A DNA stretch of 64,000 nt from Phocoena phocoena (Eukaryota; Chordata; Mammalia; Artiodactyla; Phocoenidae), in the NCBI RefSeq assembly GCF_963924675.1, contig NC_089220.1, positions 159,687,270 through 159,751,269 on the forward strand, given 5' to 3'. A program made the translations under genes and the position numbers. The notes under the pieces were generated by a model. That model was not told the origin of the DNA. It saw nothing but the letters and a program-made list of their open reading frames with translations, and made no database searches. Positions 33,512 through 44,639 of the stretch are shown here, piece after piece. Positions within the stretch are counted from its first letter, which is position 1. Each line of letters begins with the position of its first letter.

Positions 33512-34103
33512 TTTCTTAACTTGGGATCCATGGACTGGTTGGGGGGCAGGGAGTCAGTGGTTAGAATGTGAGTGAAGTTGGATGGGAGAAATACCACATC
33601 TCTGTTTTCAATAGCCTCTAGTTGAAATTCAATTATGAATGCTGCAACAAACCACAGAGGTAAGTAATGGCAATATTTGTGACTTCATTACCAATAGAAA
33701 TCATAGATGTTTTCGTATCACAAGACAGTAGTTGTAGGTACCTCTAATGATCATTTACACTCATTGGAAGTTGTGGTACTCATCAGACCTGTTGGTCTTA
33801 TTTTTTTAATGTGTTAAAATAGAAGCATTATGTAACAACTTTTTTTTTTTTTTGGTGGCACCACGCAGCTTGCGAGATCTCAGTTCCACAGCCAGGGATT
33901 AAATCTGGGCCCCAGCAGTGAAAGCCCAGAATCCTAAACACTAGGCCACCAGGGAACTCCCCTTAAATATTTTGATAAATATATTTCCATATATTTGGCT
34001 TAGTTTGTAATCCAATGCATTATGTTTTTGCAATTACAACATTTTCTGAGAACTGGTCCATAGGCTTCCCCAGACCCCCAAATGTTTAAGAATCCTGCTT
34101 CAG
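33512..34103. mobile_element. hAT-type non-autonomous DNA transposon fossil, split by a SINE
   Basis: The left end TTCTTAACTTGGGATCCATG and the right end GGTCCATAGGCTTCCCCAGA...TTTAAGAATCCTGC form imperfect inverted repeats. Internal phrases ATTATGAATGCTGCAACAAA, AGAAATCATAGATGTTTTCG and TTTGTAATCCAATGCATTAT are ones I associate with an old mammalian hAT (Charlie-like) repeat, but I do not name the family. It has no transposase. Confidence 0.55.
33841..33961 (-). mobile_element. CHR-type SINE, short form, inside the hAT fossil
   Basis: The minus strand reads GGGAGTTCCCTGGTGGCCTA, TTTAGGATTCTGGGCTTTCA, a B-box region TTTAATCCCTGGC and a GCC-ACC-A-rich end. Quite diverged, with no clear duplication. 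Confidence 0.82.
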
Positions 34104-34968
34104 ACTTTCAAATGCTTAGCGTTCAGGGCTGCAAGAGTCTAGGCTCTGAAGGGACCCAGAGCATGGAGGATGCATGAAGATGCAAGAGGAACAGGGGCTC
34201 CAATCAGAAAGTATATTTCTATAATCAGAGAAACTAAAAAGCGTTACATAAAAGCGTTGTATTTCTTACCTACCTGAGTTATCAAATGCAATTTACATCC
34301 AATACACATGATGAGTGACTCTGCATAGGCCTGAAGGTGTCTTTTTGCTACAGACTTGTTTTTTCTTTTCTTTTCGTTTTTCTTTGCAGTGAACAAAATG
34401 AACAAGAAAGAGCACCAGATTGGCCGCAGAAGACCTACGTTCTGGTTTCAGATGGATGGCCTCTTGGAATCACCCAACCTCAGCTGGGAAACTGGACCAG
34501 GTGCCTTTCAAAGGCCTTCCATCTCTCTGGACATGTGAGAATTTAAAACAGTTGTCCTGTCTGAGTTTCAGAATCTTCTGAGAAATAGAAAGATAATGCG
34601 TAAATGAGCCATGAGCATATTGTGAACCTCAAAGTTCCTTGATTCTTGCAAGGAAATAGATTGGAGCTTTCTGACATTTTTTTCAGAGGGAATAAATCTT
34701 GATCTCCTTTGATAGTGCCCCACATGCTGTGTGCTGAGTATTTGGCCAATGAATATCTATTGACTCAATGAGAAGCAAAATCTTAGTTTTATTTATATTA
34801 GTTTAGACTAGTTCCTGTAGGAGATGTAACTCTGGGAGAGGTCTACAAGTTTAGTGAGGTGGGCGGCACGTTCCCATTTCCCGTATTACTGCATTGAAAC
34901 ATCTGCCTTCAACTGTCTAGACTGTTATCTACAAGTGGCAGCAGTATTTCTGCTTCAAAGCCCACCTT
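34104..34968. other. Unassigned sequence, no gene seen
   Basis: The part 34390-34520 has a loose MIR-like order (GAGCACCAGATTGG, TTCTGGTTTCAG, then GAATTT...TCTGAGTTTCAG) but too decayed to call. Two overlapping frames of 60-69 codons there are unsupported. Confidence 0.35.
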
Positions 34969-34969
34969 T

Positions 34970-35039
34970 CCCATTCCTCCCTCCCTCCTTCCCTCCTCCT
35001 TCCCTCCCTCCCTCCTCCCTTCCTTCCTTCCTTCCTTCC
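34970..35039. repeat. Polypyrimidine (CCTT/CCTCC)n tract
   Basis: About 70 bp of almost pure C/T ending in five CTTC units. Homopurine on the other strand. Confidence 0.9.
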
Positions 35040-35549
35040 GTATCAGTTTAGAATGATTTTGGATGCAAGTAACAGAAAACCCCTAAACTGTCTAACTTAA
35101 CTGTCTAAAATAATTAGGGATGTGTTCCTTGGCCTAACGAGAGGTCTAGAGGTGGGTGGCTTTAGGGCTGGCTCATTCAGTGGCTCCACACTGTCACCAG
35201 GGGTCCCCATTCTTTCCTCCCTTCCAGCCTCAGTGAGAACTCTGGCTGCTCACCTTGTGTTCACAAGATAATCACGGTAGGTCCGAGCCTCACATCCAGA
35301 TATGGCAATACAGACAGAAGAAAAATGATCATTTCTTCACTTGTGACTCTTTTTATAAACAAGAAGATGTTTCTTGGAATTCACTCCCCATCCCCAGAAG
35401 ACCTCCCCTTATATCACAAATGGCCAGAAATGGGCACAGGGACATCCCTAGATAAACCACTGCCGAGGGGAATGGAACCATTAGGACTGGCTTATCCAAG
35501 AGTCACAGAGGAGAAGCCCAGATACTGTGACAAAAGTAGGGCTCTCTTG

Positions 35550-35742
35550 AGAATTCCCTGGTGGTCCAGTGGTTAGGACTCCAAGCTTCCACAGCAGGGG
35601 GCACAGGTTCGATCCCTGGTCAGGGAACGAAGATCCTTCAAGCCCTGTGGTCAAAAAAAAAAAAGAAAGAAAGAAAGAAAGAAAAGAGAAAAAGAGAGAG
35701 AGAGAGAGAGAGAGAGAAAGAAAGGAAGGAAGAAAGAAAGAA
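35550..35742 (+). mobile_element. CHR-type SINE, short form, with GAAA/GA microsatellite tail
   Basis: The body runs from GAATTCCCTGGTGGTCCAGT through GGTTCGATCCCTGG to TGTGGTC. The A tail has become (GAAA)n, (GA)n and (GGAA)n over about 90 bp. GCTCTCTTG before and GCTCTTTTG after (35743-35751) are the duplication with one mismatch, so the whole purine tract belongs to the SINE insertion. Frames of 70-105 codons in it are simple-repeat artefacts. Confidence 0.92.
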
Positions 35743-35751
35743 GCTCTTTTG

Positions 35752-36955
35752 GCAAAGAAGAAATGGGGAGTGATGGTGGTAGCCAAGCAGCAGTGCATTA
35801 CACGGGCTGACAGTTTTGTCCTTGTTAAGATGGTATGAATGGATTTTTTTTTTTTAATTGCTCCACTTCCTCAGAGAGAGTGAGCGCCTCAATCCCTGTT
35901 ATTTCACAAGTCTCCTGAGGCGCGTGCTGAGCCTCTGGTTCCATCCTAGGGGCGAGAGAGCTGCCTTGGGGGCTCCCGCTGGCCACTGGCCGTGCTGTGT
36001 GGTCTGACACCGGTCTCTTGCTCTTTGCCACGCTTCAGGCACCCTGACCAGCTTGTGGGCTGGAACTTTCGCTCCACTGCTATCACAGGTTAGGATCCCA
36101 TGCCCCGCCCCCACCAAGATTCTTCATAGATGGGTCTCAAGGGAGCCAGGTTTATCCTAAACCACGTGGTCCCTCATGTTTGTAGTTGCGCACTTGGGAT
36201 CTTCCAGTGGAATGAAATCGATTTTAGTCATGTTTGTTCTTATGGCTTAAACTCAGGTGAACATTTATCTCAAGTTTGTTGATGTGACGCAGAAGGCAGG
36301 GCTTAGGATACATATCCACCCATCCTAAAGTGTCTGGATTTCCTTACAAAGGTGGCGCGAGCCATCAAAATGCTCAGAAATCAAGCAACTCCTGTTGTTT
36401 CAAAATGGAATTTTCCTCCTGTCATGCCCTGGATGTTCTGATGGGACTGTACTTCCAGCTTATGGCCAGCCCAGATTTTGAAAACTATCTTCTAACACAG
36501 TCTCCTGTTTTTCTAATTCGCATGTCTTCCTTCTTCTGCCCGCAGTGGCAGAGGTTGCTGCCCCATCCCAGGAAAAGCCCTGGCCAAGCTGGCTTTCTCT
36601 CTGTGTCTGGCTGACGCAGCCAAGAATCTACCTCTTGTCCTGAAATCCTGGTACAGCTGAGATCCAAGAAGAGGTTATAGTCTGTTCGGAAAAACACAGG
36701 GCTGCAAATCTCCCAGTTCTTTGCTTTCTACCTTGTTTGTGTCTATAGACCTGAAATTTTTTTTTCCCCTGAAAATTCCCTTGTCTCCTTCACTCCCTGC
36801 TTCTAACATAAGTCGCTCTGTGCCTGGGGCTGCATACACAGCCCACAGCCCTGGGGGAGAGGAAGGATGAACAGAATAAACTAAAAAGCAAACCAACTAA
36901 CCAGAGCTTAACCAACCTGGGAGAAGAAAAATACTCAACTCCAACCTTCCACATG
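35752..36955. other. Unassigned sequence, no gene seen
   Basis: Frames of 60-94 codons overlap on both strands (35825-36900) without a recognisable domain. No transposon recognised. Confidence 0.4.
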
Positions 36956-38310
36956 GAGATCATACACCTCTCACAAAAATTAAATCAAAATGGATCATAG
37001 CCCTAAATGTAAAATGCAAAATTATGAAACTCCTAGAAGAAGACAACATAGGAGAAAATATAGATGACCTTGGGTTTGGGCATGACTTTTTAGATACAAC
37101 AGTAAAAGTACAATATACAAAGAAAATAATTTGGTAAGTTGGACTGCATTAAAATTTTAAACTTCTGTTTAGAGAAAGATGCTATTAGGAGAATGAAAAG
37201 ATAAGCCACGCTCTGGGAGGAAATCTTTGCAAAACATGTATCTGATAAAGGAGCAGTATCCAAAATACACAAACTCTTAAAACACAACATTAAGAAAACA
37301 TGCAACCCACTTTAATAAAAGGCAGAACATCTGAACAGACACCTCAGCAAAGAAGATATATAGATGGCACATAAGCACATGAAAAGATACTGTACATCAT
37401 ATGTCATCAGGGAATTGAAAATGAAAGCCACAATGACTGACCACTACACAACTATTTCAGTGGCCAAAATTCAAAACACTGGCAATGCTGGCGAGGATGT
37501 GGAGCGACAGCAACTCTCATTCATTGCTGGTGGGAACGCAGAACGGTGCAGCCACTCTGGAAGGCAGTTTGGCAGCGTCTCACCAAACTAAACCTACTCT
37601 TGCCATATGATTTAGCAGTCACGCTCCTTGGTATTTACCCAGAGGAGTTGAACACTTAAGCCCACTCAAAAACCTGAACATGGATGTTTATAGCAGCTTT
37701 AATTATAATTGCTCAAACTCGGAAGCGACCAAGATGTGCTTTAGTAAATGAATGGATAAATAAACTGTGCTATGTCCAGACAATGGAATATCATTCAGGG
37801 CTAAAAAGAAGCTAGCTATCAAGTCACGAAAAGACACAGAGGATCCTTCAGCGCATATTACTTAGTGAAAGAAGCCCATCTGAAAAGGCTACAGGCTATG
37901 TGACTCCAACTACATAACCTTCTGGAAAAAGGCAAAACTGTGTAGACAATTAAAAGATCGATGGTTGCCAGGGGGGTGGGAGGGAAGGAGGAACAAGAAG
38001 GTGGAGCACAGAGAGTGTTTAGAGCTGTGAAACTATTCTGTACTATTATGAAATGTTTGCACACCAAACATCTGCCAAAACCCATAGAATGTAGAAAGAC
38101 AGAGTGAACCCTAATATAAACCATGGACTTTAGTTAATAATAATGCATCAATACTAGTTCATCAGTTGTAACAAATGTACCACACTCACACAAGATGTAA
38201 ATAATAGAGTGGGGGCGGGGTGGGTGGGAAGGAGTTTGTGAAAATGCTCTGTACTTTGTGATCAATTTTCTGTAAACCTAGAACCGTTCTTAAAAAAGAA
38301 AGCTTATTAA
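36956..38310 (+). mobile_element. Ancient L1 (L1M-type) ORF2 end and 3' UTR
   Basis: Decayed ORF2: TCAAAATGGATCATAGCCCT, ATTATGAAACTCCTAGAAGA, AAGCACATGAAAAGATACTG and AATGGAATATCATTCAGGGC. Then a 3' UTR with GGTTGCCAGGGGGGTGGGAG, GTTGTAACAAATGTACCACA and a final CCTAGAACCGTTCTTAAAAA. Same general family and orientation as the 22.2-23.5 kb copy. Only short frames remain. Confidence 0.82.
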
Positions 38311-39039
38311 TTTAAAAAAATAGTTTAGGTGTGGGTTCATTTATCTACATGTCGATCCTTACTGCAATACCAAACTTGACTACTTAGCTCTAAGCTACGT
38401 CTTGAAATCAGATAGTGTGGTTAAGTCTGAAACTGTGAATCTGAGATGTTACCACCTTCAAAGTTGTATCTGGAGAGACAGATAGATGATAGATGGATAG
38501 ATAGAGGATTGGTAGATAGCGATACAGGCAGAAGCACCAAGACTTTGAGTCAGAAAGCACATCTTTACTTACTTATTTAGGAATAATAGTGGCCAGAGCG
38601 GCATCACAGTGGTGGTCCCCACGAGCAATATGATGAGAGCCAGGTAGATCCCGAACATTCAGTGAGATGGTACCACAGAAATATAGAAGCAGGAATATCT
38701 ACCCCTCCCTTAGAGGGAGAGAGAGAGAGAGTTTATCTTTTCCTTATTTGTGGGAGGAAAGGAAGGTCCCTGCTCCAGAACGTTAGCCACCAGCTTTGTG
38801 GGGGATCAGAAGTTTCACCGCCCTTCGAGTGGAAGCAGATGGCTTTATCGTGAAGGAAGCAGGTGGATCAGGTTTAACACCCACATGTGAAGAGCAAATG
38901 TTTCTGGGCGATCAGAGCAGACCTCACCTTTACAGCCGCTGATTTCTGTTGCTCAGGAGGAAGGACTGTGCAAAAACACTGAGAAATCCAGGAATTACTG
39001 CCTTGCACAACATAAATTCTCTAACTTTATTCTTTTTCA
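38311..39039. other. Unassigned sequence with (GATA)n-like and short GA repeats
   Basis: An imperfect GATA/GATG run lies at about 38478-38525 and a short GA run at about 38714-38730. No gene recognised. Confidence 0.5.
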
Positions 39040-40295
39040 AATGGTTTTGGCTGTTCTTGTCCCTTTATAGTTTCATATAAATTTTAAAAGCATCTTGTTG
39101 ATTTCTTTTTAAAAAAAACATATTAGAATTCTAAATGGGATGGCGTTTAGTCTATAGGTCAATTTAGGGGGGATTGGCACTTCAATGTTGAGTTTTTCCA
39201 TATTCGAACATGGGGTATCTCTCAGTTTGTGTAGGTCTTGAGTAATTTCCCTTTGCTGTGTTTTGCAGTTTTCCATGTACATAAGACGTGTGTCTTTCAT
39301 ATATTTCTTTAATTTTATTCTTAAGTAGTTTTTGATGCTCTTTTATAGTTTTATAGATTGATGTTATTGTATAGTTATAAAGATTTCAGTTTCTAATTAT
39401 TCATTGACAATCAGTAGTAATACAAGGATTTCCCTGGTGGCGCAGTGGTTGAGAGTCCGCCTGCCGATGCAGGGGACACGGGTTCGTGCCCCGGTCCGGG
39501 AAGATCCCACATGCCGTGGAGCAGCTGGGCCCATGAGCCATGGCCGCTGAGCCTGCGTGTCCGGAGCCTGTGCTCCGCAACGGGAGAGGCCACAGCAGTG
39601 AGAGGCCCGCGTACCACAAAAAAAAAAAAAAAAGTAATACCACTGATTTTTGAAAATTGACCTGTATCTTGTAACCTTAATAAATTCACTTACTAATCTG
39701 GTTGAATTTAAAAAATAGATTTCTGGCGCTTTTTTCCTTTTCAGTCTCTATGTCTTTTATTTCTTTTTTGTGCCTTATATCACTGGCTAGGATCACTAAT
39801 AAAATGGAGAAGTGGTGAGAATGAACATCCTTGTCTTGTTCCTGATCTTAGGTAGAAAGGAGTAACCTTTTTCCTACTGAGTATAATATTAGCTGCAGGT
39901 GTGCTATAGATGCCCTTAGGTTGAAGTCAGTTCCTTTCTAGTCCTAGTTTGCTGAGAGTTTTGATTTATTATATTTTTTTAAATCATGAGTTGGTGTTGA
40001 ATTTAATCAAATACTTTTTCTGCATCAGTTGAAATGGTTATGTGGTTTTACCATTTATTCAATTAAAATGATGACTTATATTGATTAATTTTTGGATATT
40101 AACCAAACTTGAACTTCTAGGATAAACCCCACTTGGGCATAATGTATTATCCTTTTTATATATTGTTGGATTCAGTTTGTGAATATTTTGTTAAGAGGAC
40201 TTATGTCTATATTCATGAAGGACATTAGTCTGCAGTTCTTATTTCTTATGACATTTCTGTCTGGTTTTGGAATCAGACCTTTTGTGTACCCCAGC
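39040..40295 (-). mobile_element. Ancient L1 ORF2 (RT region), heavily decayed
   Basis: The complement reads as ORF2: a GATAC-CCATGTTCGAATATGG-type region, AACAAGACAAGGATGTTCATTC (the QGCP region, plus-strand 39810-39840), TAACCATTTCAACTGATGCAG (the DAEKA-type motif A), and CCAAGTGGGGTTTATCCTAG. It is on the opposite strand to the 37-38 kb L1. A CHR SINE is inserted. No frame above 63 codons survives outside the SINE. Confidence 0.72.
39424..39632 (+). mobile_element. CHR-type SINE, intermediate form, inside old L1
   Basis: Full-length with an A tail of about 17 nt. AGTAATAC at 39416-39423 and 39633-39640 is the duplication. The first base or two of the head differ (GATTTCCCTGG). The 80-92 codon minus-strand frames are the usual antisense SINE frames. 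Confidence 0.93.
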
Positions 40296-41480
40296 ATTTA
40301 CCAATATTTAACATTTCCGTTGTTCTTCATTCTGTTTTGAGGACCAGTTTCACTACATTTCTCTTCAGTCTAAAAAAGTTCTTTTATCGTTTCTTATAGT
40401 GTAGTTCTGACTATGATGGATTCTCTTGGTTTTATTCTATCTGAAAAAGTCTTTATTTCACCTTCATTCTTAAAGGATGTTTTCACTGAGTATAGCATTC
40501 TGGGCTGACAGTATTGTCTTTCAGCACTTTAAAGATCCTGTTCCATTTTCTCCTGGCCTTCAGGTTTTCTGATAAGTCAGTAGTGATAGAATTGATATTC
40601 CTCTATATGTAATATGTTGTTTTTCTCTTGCTGCTTTCAAGACACTGCTCTTTATTTTTGGTTTTTAACAGTTTGACTTGGATGTAACTCATAAGGTTCT
40701 TTGTGTTCATCCCACTTGGTATTTGTTCATCATTATGTGTTTAATCAAATTTGGGGAAATTTTGGGCCTTTATTTCTTCAAATGTTTATTTTTTCTGCCC
40801 ATTCTCTCTCTCCTCTCCCTTTAGTATTCCAGTGACACAAATATTAGACCACTTGATATCATTTAACTGGTCCTTGAGCTTCTGTTCAAATTTTAAAAAA
40901 ATTTTGTCTTCTCTGTTTTCTTCATTTTGGATCACGTCAATTGACTTATCTTGCATTTCATTTAGTCTTTAGTATGTCTATTCAGCTAAGTGTATTCCTG
41001 TGAAATTTTTATTTCAGAAATTGTGGGGGTTTTTTGTTGTTGTTCTAGAATTTCTTTTTAGTTTTCTTTTTTTAATTGTGTCTGTATCTCTGATGAGATT
41101 CCCTGTTTTTCTGCTGAGATTTTCATTTGTTGAAAGCATGTTTCTTTCACTTCACTGACAATAGTTACAATACCCACTTCAAAATCCTGCCTGTGGGGGT
41201 CCAGCTTGGGTTCATGTGGGGATATGGCTTCGTTGCTTTTCTTTTCTCTTGAGAATGAATTCCATTTTCTTGATTCTTCATATGACAGGTAATTTTGGAT
41301 TGACCCTGGACATTATGAATGTTAAGTTGTAGAGATTCTTGATTCTGCTATTTTTCTCCAAAGAGTGTTTTTCATATGTGTTCACAGGAAAGTTTTGTGT
41401 GAAAACTCAGTTTTTCGATGTGAATTCTAGTCTCAGTCTAGATCTTATTTCCTTAGCTGAGCTGTCTTAAGCCTGTTTCA
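40296..41480 (-). mobile_element. Probable HAL1/L1 5'-region fossil
   Basis: T-rich sequence with phrases such as TCTTATAGTGTAGTTCTGAC, AAGATCCTGTTCCATTTTCT, GACACTGCTCTTTATTTTTG, and GGATTGACCCTGGACATTAT that I associate with the antisense of ancient L1/HAL1 5' regions. It abuts the RT-region fossil with no room for the ORF2 endonuclease part, so either an internal deletion, a HAL1-type element or two separate elements must be assumed. Confidence 0.45.
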
Positions 41481-41831
41481 CATACATGTGGCTCAGGGTC
41501 TGTCAGAGACACGGGCAGGTAGAGTTGGAGGGTCTGACCTCTGAGTTTCTCCCTCCTGGGACCCCTCCCCTCCTTCAGCATTCATGGTTTCCTGGCTTCA
41601 CTTTTCTGGTTCACTGTCTTTATTTTTCTTGTTTCCTAGGGCAGAAAACCTTTGGGGTTTTCCATGTTTGCCACCAGTGCTGCTGTGCATGCTGCATGGA
41701 CCACACTTAGCCACTGGCAAAAAGCCACAGAGATGGGAATTTACTTGTATGGCTCCCGATCTCACCTTCCCCAGTAAATGTGCACCACCCCACCCCGGGT
41801 GTCAGCTTCTGTTCACCCTCCAGTACTTCTT

Positions 41832-42000
41832 TTCTCTCCTTCTTCTCCTTCTCCTTCTTCTTCTCCTTCTTCTCCTTCTTTTTACTTTTTGGCCACACCA
41901 CACGGCATGCAGGATCTTAGTTCCCCAACCAGGGATTGAACCTGTGCCCCCTGTGGTGGAAGTGTGGAGTCTCTACTGCTGGACTGCCAGGGAAGTCCCT
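41832..42000 (-). mobile_element. CHR-type SINE, short form, with CTT-rich tail
   Basis: The minus strand starts GGGACTTCCCTGGCAGTCCA and ends GGCCAAAAAGTAAAAAG. The tail has turned into a (GAAGGA/GAA)n tract of nearly 60 bp. CTCCAGTACTTCTT at 41818-41831 and 42001-42014 is a perfect 14-bp duplication. The 150-codon plus-strand frame across it is a chance frame with a leucine run from the tail. Confidence 0.93.
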
Positions 42001-42285
42001 CTCCAGTACTTCTTGCTTCACGTTCATGTTTTATAGTCGTTTCCTGCAGGGGGGTGGGGGACTCGTCGGGTTGTGTTCTAGTCCATCAAATCCAGAGGCA
42101 GAATCTTTTTTAGGGGAGAAGACATTCTATTGAGATTTTGCTATAGAAATAGCTACGGAAGGCTGGAGGACTGAAGGGTGCAGCTGCTGTCTCCCTCTGC
42201 GCAAGTCACTATGGTACCCATGGGAGCCTGGTAATGACCAGCGGGAGAGAGGACGCCTGAATGCCACCTAGTGTGAGGAGTCTGG

Positions 42286-42286
<1 letters not shown>

Positions 42287-42371
<85 letters not shown>

Positions 42372-42392
42372 GAAAGAAGGAAAGAAAGAAAA
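42287..42392. repeat. (GA)n microsatellite with GAAA end
   Basis: About 100 bp of GA with three GGGA interruptions, then GAAAGAAGGAAAGAAAG. The longest simple repeat in the window. Homopurine on the plus strand. Confidence 0.97.
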
Positions 42393-42849
42393 GGCAGAAT
42401 TTTGATTGCAGTTTTGATATCAGAATGGATATGATTAGACTTTAAATACCCAAAACAGAGACTTCCTGCTGTTAGCTGAAAGTGACTGTGGGATCTGTGT
42501 GACCCTGTTCACTTGGGTAGGGAAAAATACTTCAAGTAGGTAAATTTCTTTGAGACTTCACATATCTAAAAATGTCATTATTCTTCTTCACAAATGATTG
42601 ACAGTTTGACTGGGTAGACCCTTAACCACTGAGTCTCTGCTTTTATTATGGAACAATATTTACAATGAACAGAAACAAATAAATGGATAAAGAAATAAAG
42701 GTATAGAAATAAGAAAGTTTCAGGAGGTTTCTCTATCCATTCAAGCAATGGACTTTTTTGGCTTTTGTTGAGGTTGTGAGCGTGCGTCTGGAGTGACCAT
42801 TCAGTATTTGTCTGAAAGCACTTCTTAGGAGAATCACCTTTCTCTCACT

Positions 42850-43420
42850 TGCGGGTCTGGTCGATCACGGTGTCCTTCCTCATCTGACCACAGGGATGAG
42901 CACAGGGGCTCAGGCAAGGCCAGTCACGTTTCTGTCGTGTGGTTAATAATAGATCTGCCTGGCTATCTTCTGTTGGCCTCTCCAGATACGTCCTTGCCCT
43001 GCGTTCACCTGCTTGCTGTCCTGGGAGGCTTCCTGATCCATCCGCCTCCCACTGGACTGAGCCTCTGGGGCACCACCCGGAGATCAGTGAGAGGGCCGGG
43101 CAGAGGCCAGACTGTGTGGCTTCACTGTGCCCCCACAAATGCCACAGCTCCTGTAGGAAGGGCCTCTCCACACAGCTCCCCACTCCAGCTCCTCCAGATT
43201 GCCTCTTTCTCCTGCCTCTTCTGGCCTGGGAACGATATGTCCTGTGGTTTGTAGCACCAAGGACAGCACTAGCTCGTGCTGGTTTCCTTAAAACCTGTAC
43301 TCACCATGTAAATGACCCCTTTATTAAATTATCTCACATCGCCTAATTGAGAGTGTGCGATTTGTTTCCTGCTAGGACTTTGGTGGATAGGCTCTTTCCC
43401 CTTAAAGGAGGTGAGGCCAG
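42850..43420 (+). mobile_element. Probable ancient L1 3' end
   Basis: The right part, GGTTTCCTTAAAACCTGTAC, AATGACCCCTTTATTAAATT, TGAGAGTGTGCGATTTGTTT and CCTGCTAGGACTTTGGTGGA, matches from memory the closing part of an old L1M/L1ME 3' UTR. The left part is less certain. Overlapping 105-135 codon frames on both strands fall inside it and are not supported as genes. Confidence 0.5.
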
Positions 43421-44251
43421 AATTTCTAGTCGCCACCAGCCAGGCAAGCAGAAACAGAGCCACAAGGTAGAGATGAGCCTGATAGCATCCTCTGAGCATC
43501 TGGACTCAGCTTGGTCTGCAGCTAGCTGCATCCCAGTCTTCCCAGAAGTAGCAACTAACAAATTCTCTTTTTTAAAAATTAATCTAATTGGTACAGGATC
43601 CATGGAATTTATGGGGAGCCTGCTGGCTGGCTGTGAAGCACAGGAATGTGTTCTCATCTTGACTTGGTACTGTGTAGCCATGCCAAGTTACTCAATTCTT
43701 GATTTTGTTATCTTTATCACAGCTAATTATTCACCTATCTTGTACATTGAAATAAGATCTTCAGAGCACAATATAAATTCTTATTTTGTGCCCAGCTTAT
43801 TGGCAGTGCAGTTCAAGGTTTAAAAAAAATTATTGGAAGAAATATGTATCATATTCCCTCAAGAGATCTAGAACATTACATAGAAATTTCATGTATGCAT
43901 CCCTGTGCTGGTGATTCTGAAGCCTAGGGTCAGAGGACTTATTTTAAAAAAATGGAAAATGCTCTTCATCCAGGTCCCTGGGAGACTGGGAAACTGGGTA
44001 GATCTTTGCTGTCGACCTGTGGCAGACCCCATGATTTGCTTACTCGGTGTCTATCTCCCACTTCCTCCTTGCTAACAGAGCTCTAATTTTGTTGAGAAAC
44101 CAGTAAGTCCAGCCCCAGGTTATAGGCATCAGAGACCTAATCTAATTGCTACCATCAATGTCTCTTACTACTCTGGTGTCTCTGAAAGCTGGGGTGGTCA
44201 TGCCCCGATCTGGCCAGTGGCACCAAAGTGGAGGTCTCAGGGTGGTGAGAA
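43421..44251. other. Unassigned sequence, no gene seen
   Basis: A MIR-like order may be present at 43620-43740 (TGTGTAGCCATGCCAAGTTA, TTTTGTTATCTTTATCACAG) but is weak. The 158-codon frame at 43347-43823 has no recognisable domain and begins in the L1 3' end fossil. Confidence 0.35.
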
Positions 44252-44466
44252 CAGGGTTGCTCAACCCTGGCACTTCTGACATTTTGAACCAGACAGTTCT
44301 TTGTTGTGGGGAAGCCATCCTGTGCACTGTAGAATATTTAGCATCATCCCTAGTCCCTACCCACTAGATGTCAATAGCACCCTCTTAGTTGTGACAACCA
44401 CTAATATTTCCAGACATTGTTAAATATCTCCTAGGTAGTAAAATCACCTCCACTTGAGAACTACTG
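44252..44466 (-). mobile_element. MER20 hAT DNA transposon
   Basis: Read on the plus strand it is the complement of MER20: GGTTGCTCAACCCTGGCACT, TTCTTTGTTGTGGGGAAGCC, ATCCTGTGCACTGTAGAATA, CCCACTAGATGTCAATAGCA, GTTGTGACAACCACTAATAT and an ending ACTTGAGAACTACTG. About 215 bp, close to the full family length. It is non-autonomous and has no coding capacity. Confidence 0.82.
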
Positions 44467-44639
44467 TTTTAGAGGAAAGATCGTGTGTTGCTGATAAAAG
44501 GGAACCAGTGTGTCTGGTCCCTCCTTCTCTGTCCTCCCTCCTGCCTTGGACAAGGGTGTGAGCATTGTAGCTGCGAGAGCCATTCCGCAGCCATGAGCGA
44601 AAGGCCATGTGTTTATGTAGGTAAGATCAAGATGTAGAA

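Noticed and set aside
41584..42036. 150-codon frame with a long leucine run resembling a membrane segment
   Set aside because: The leucines come from a CTT/CTC simple repeat in a SINE tail.
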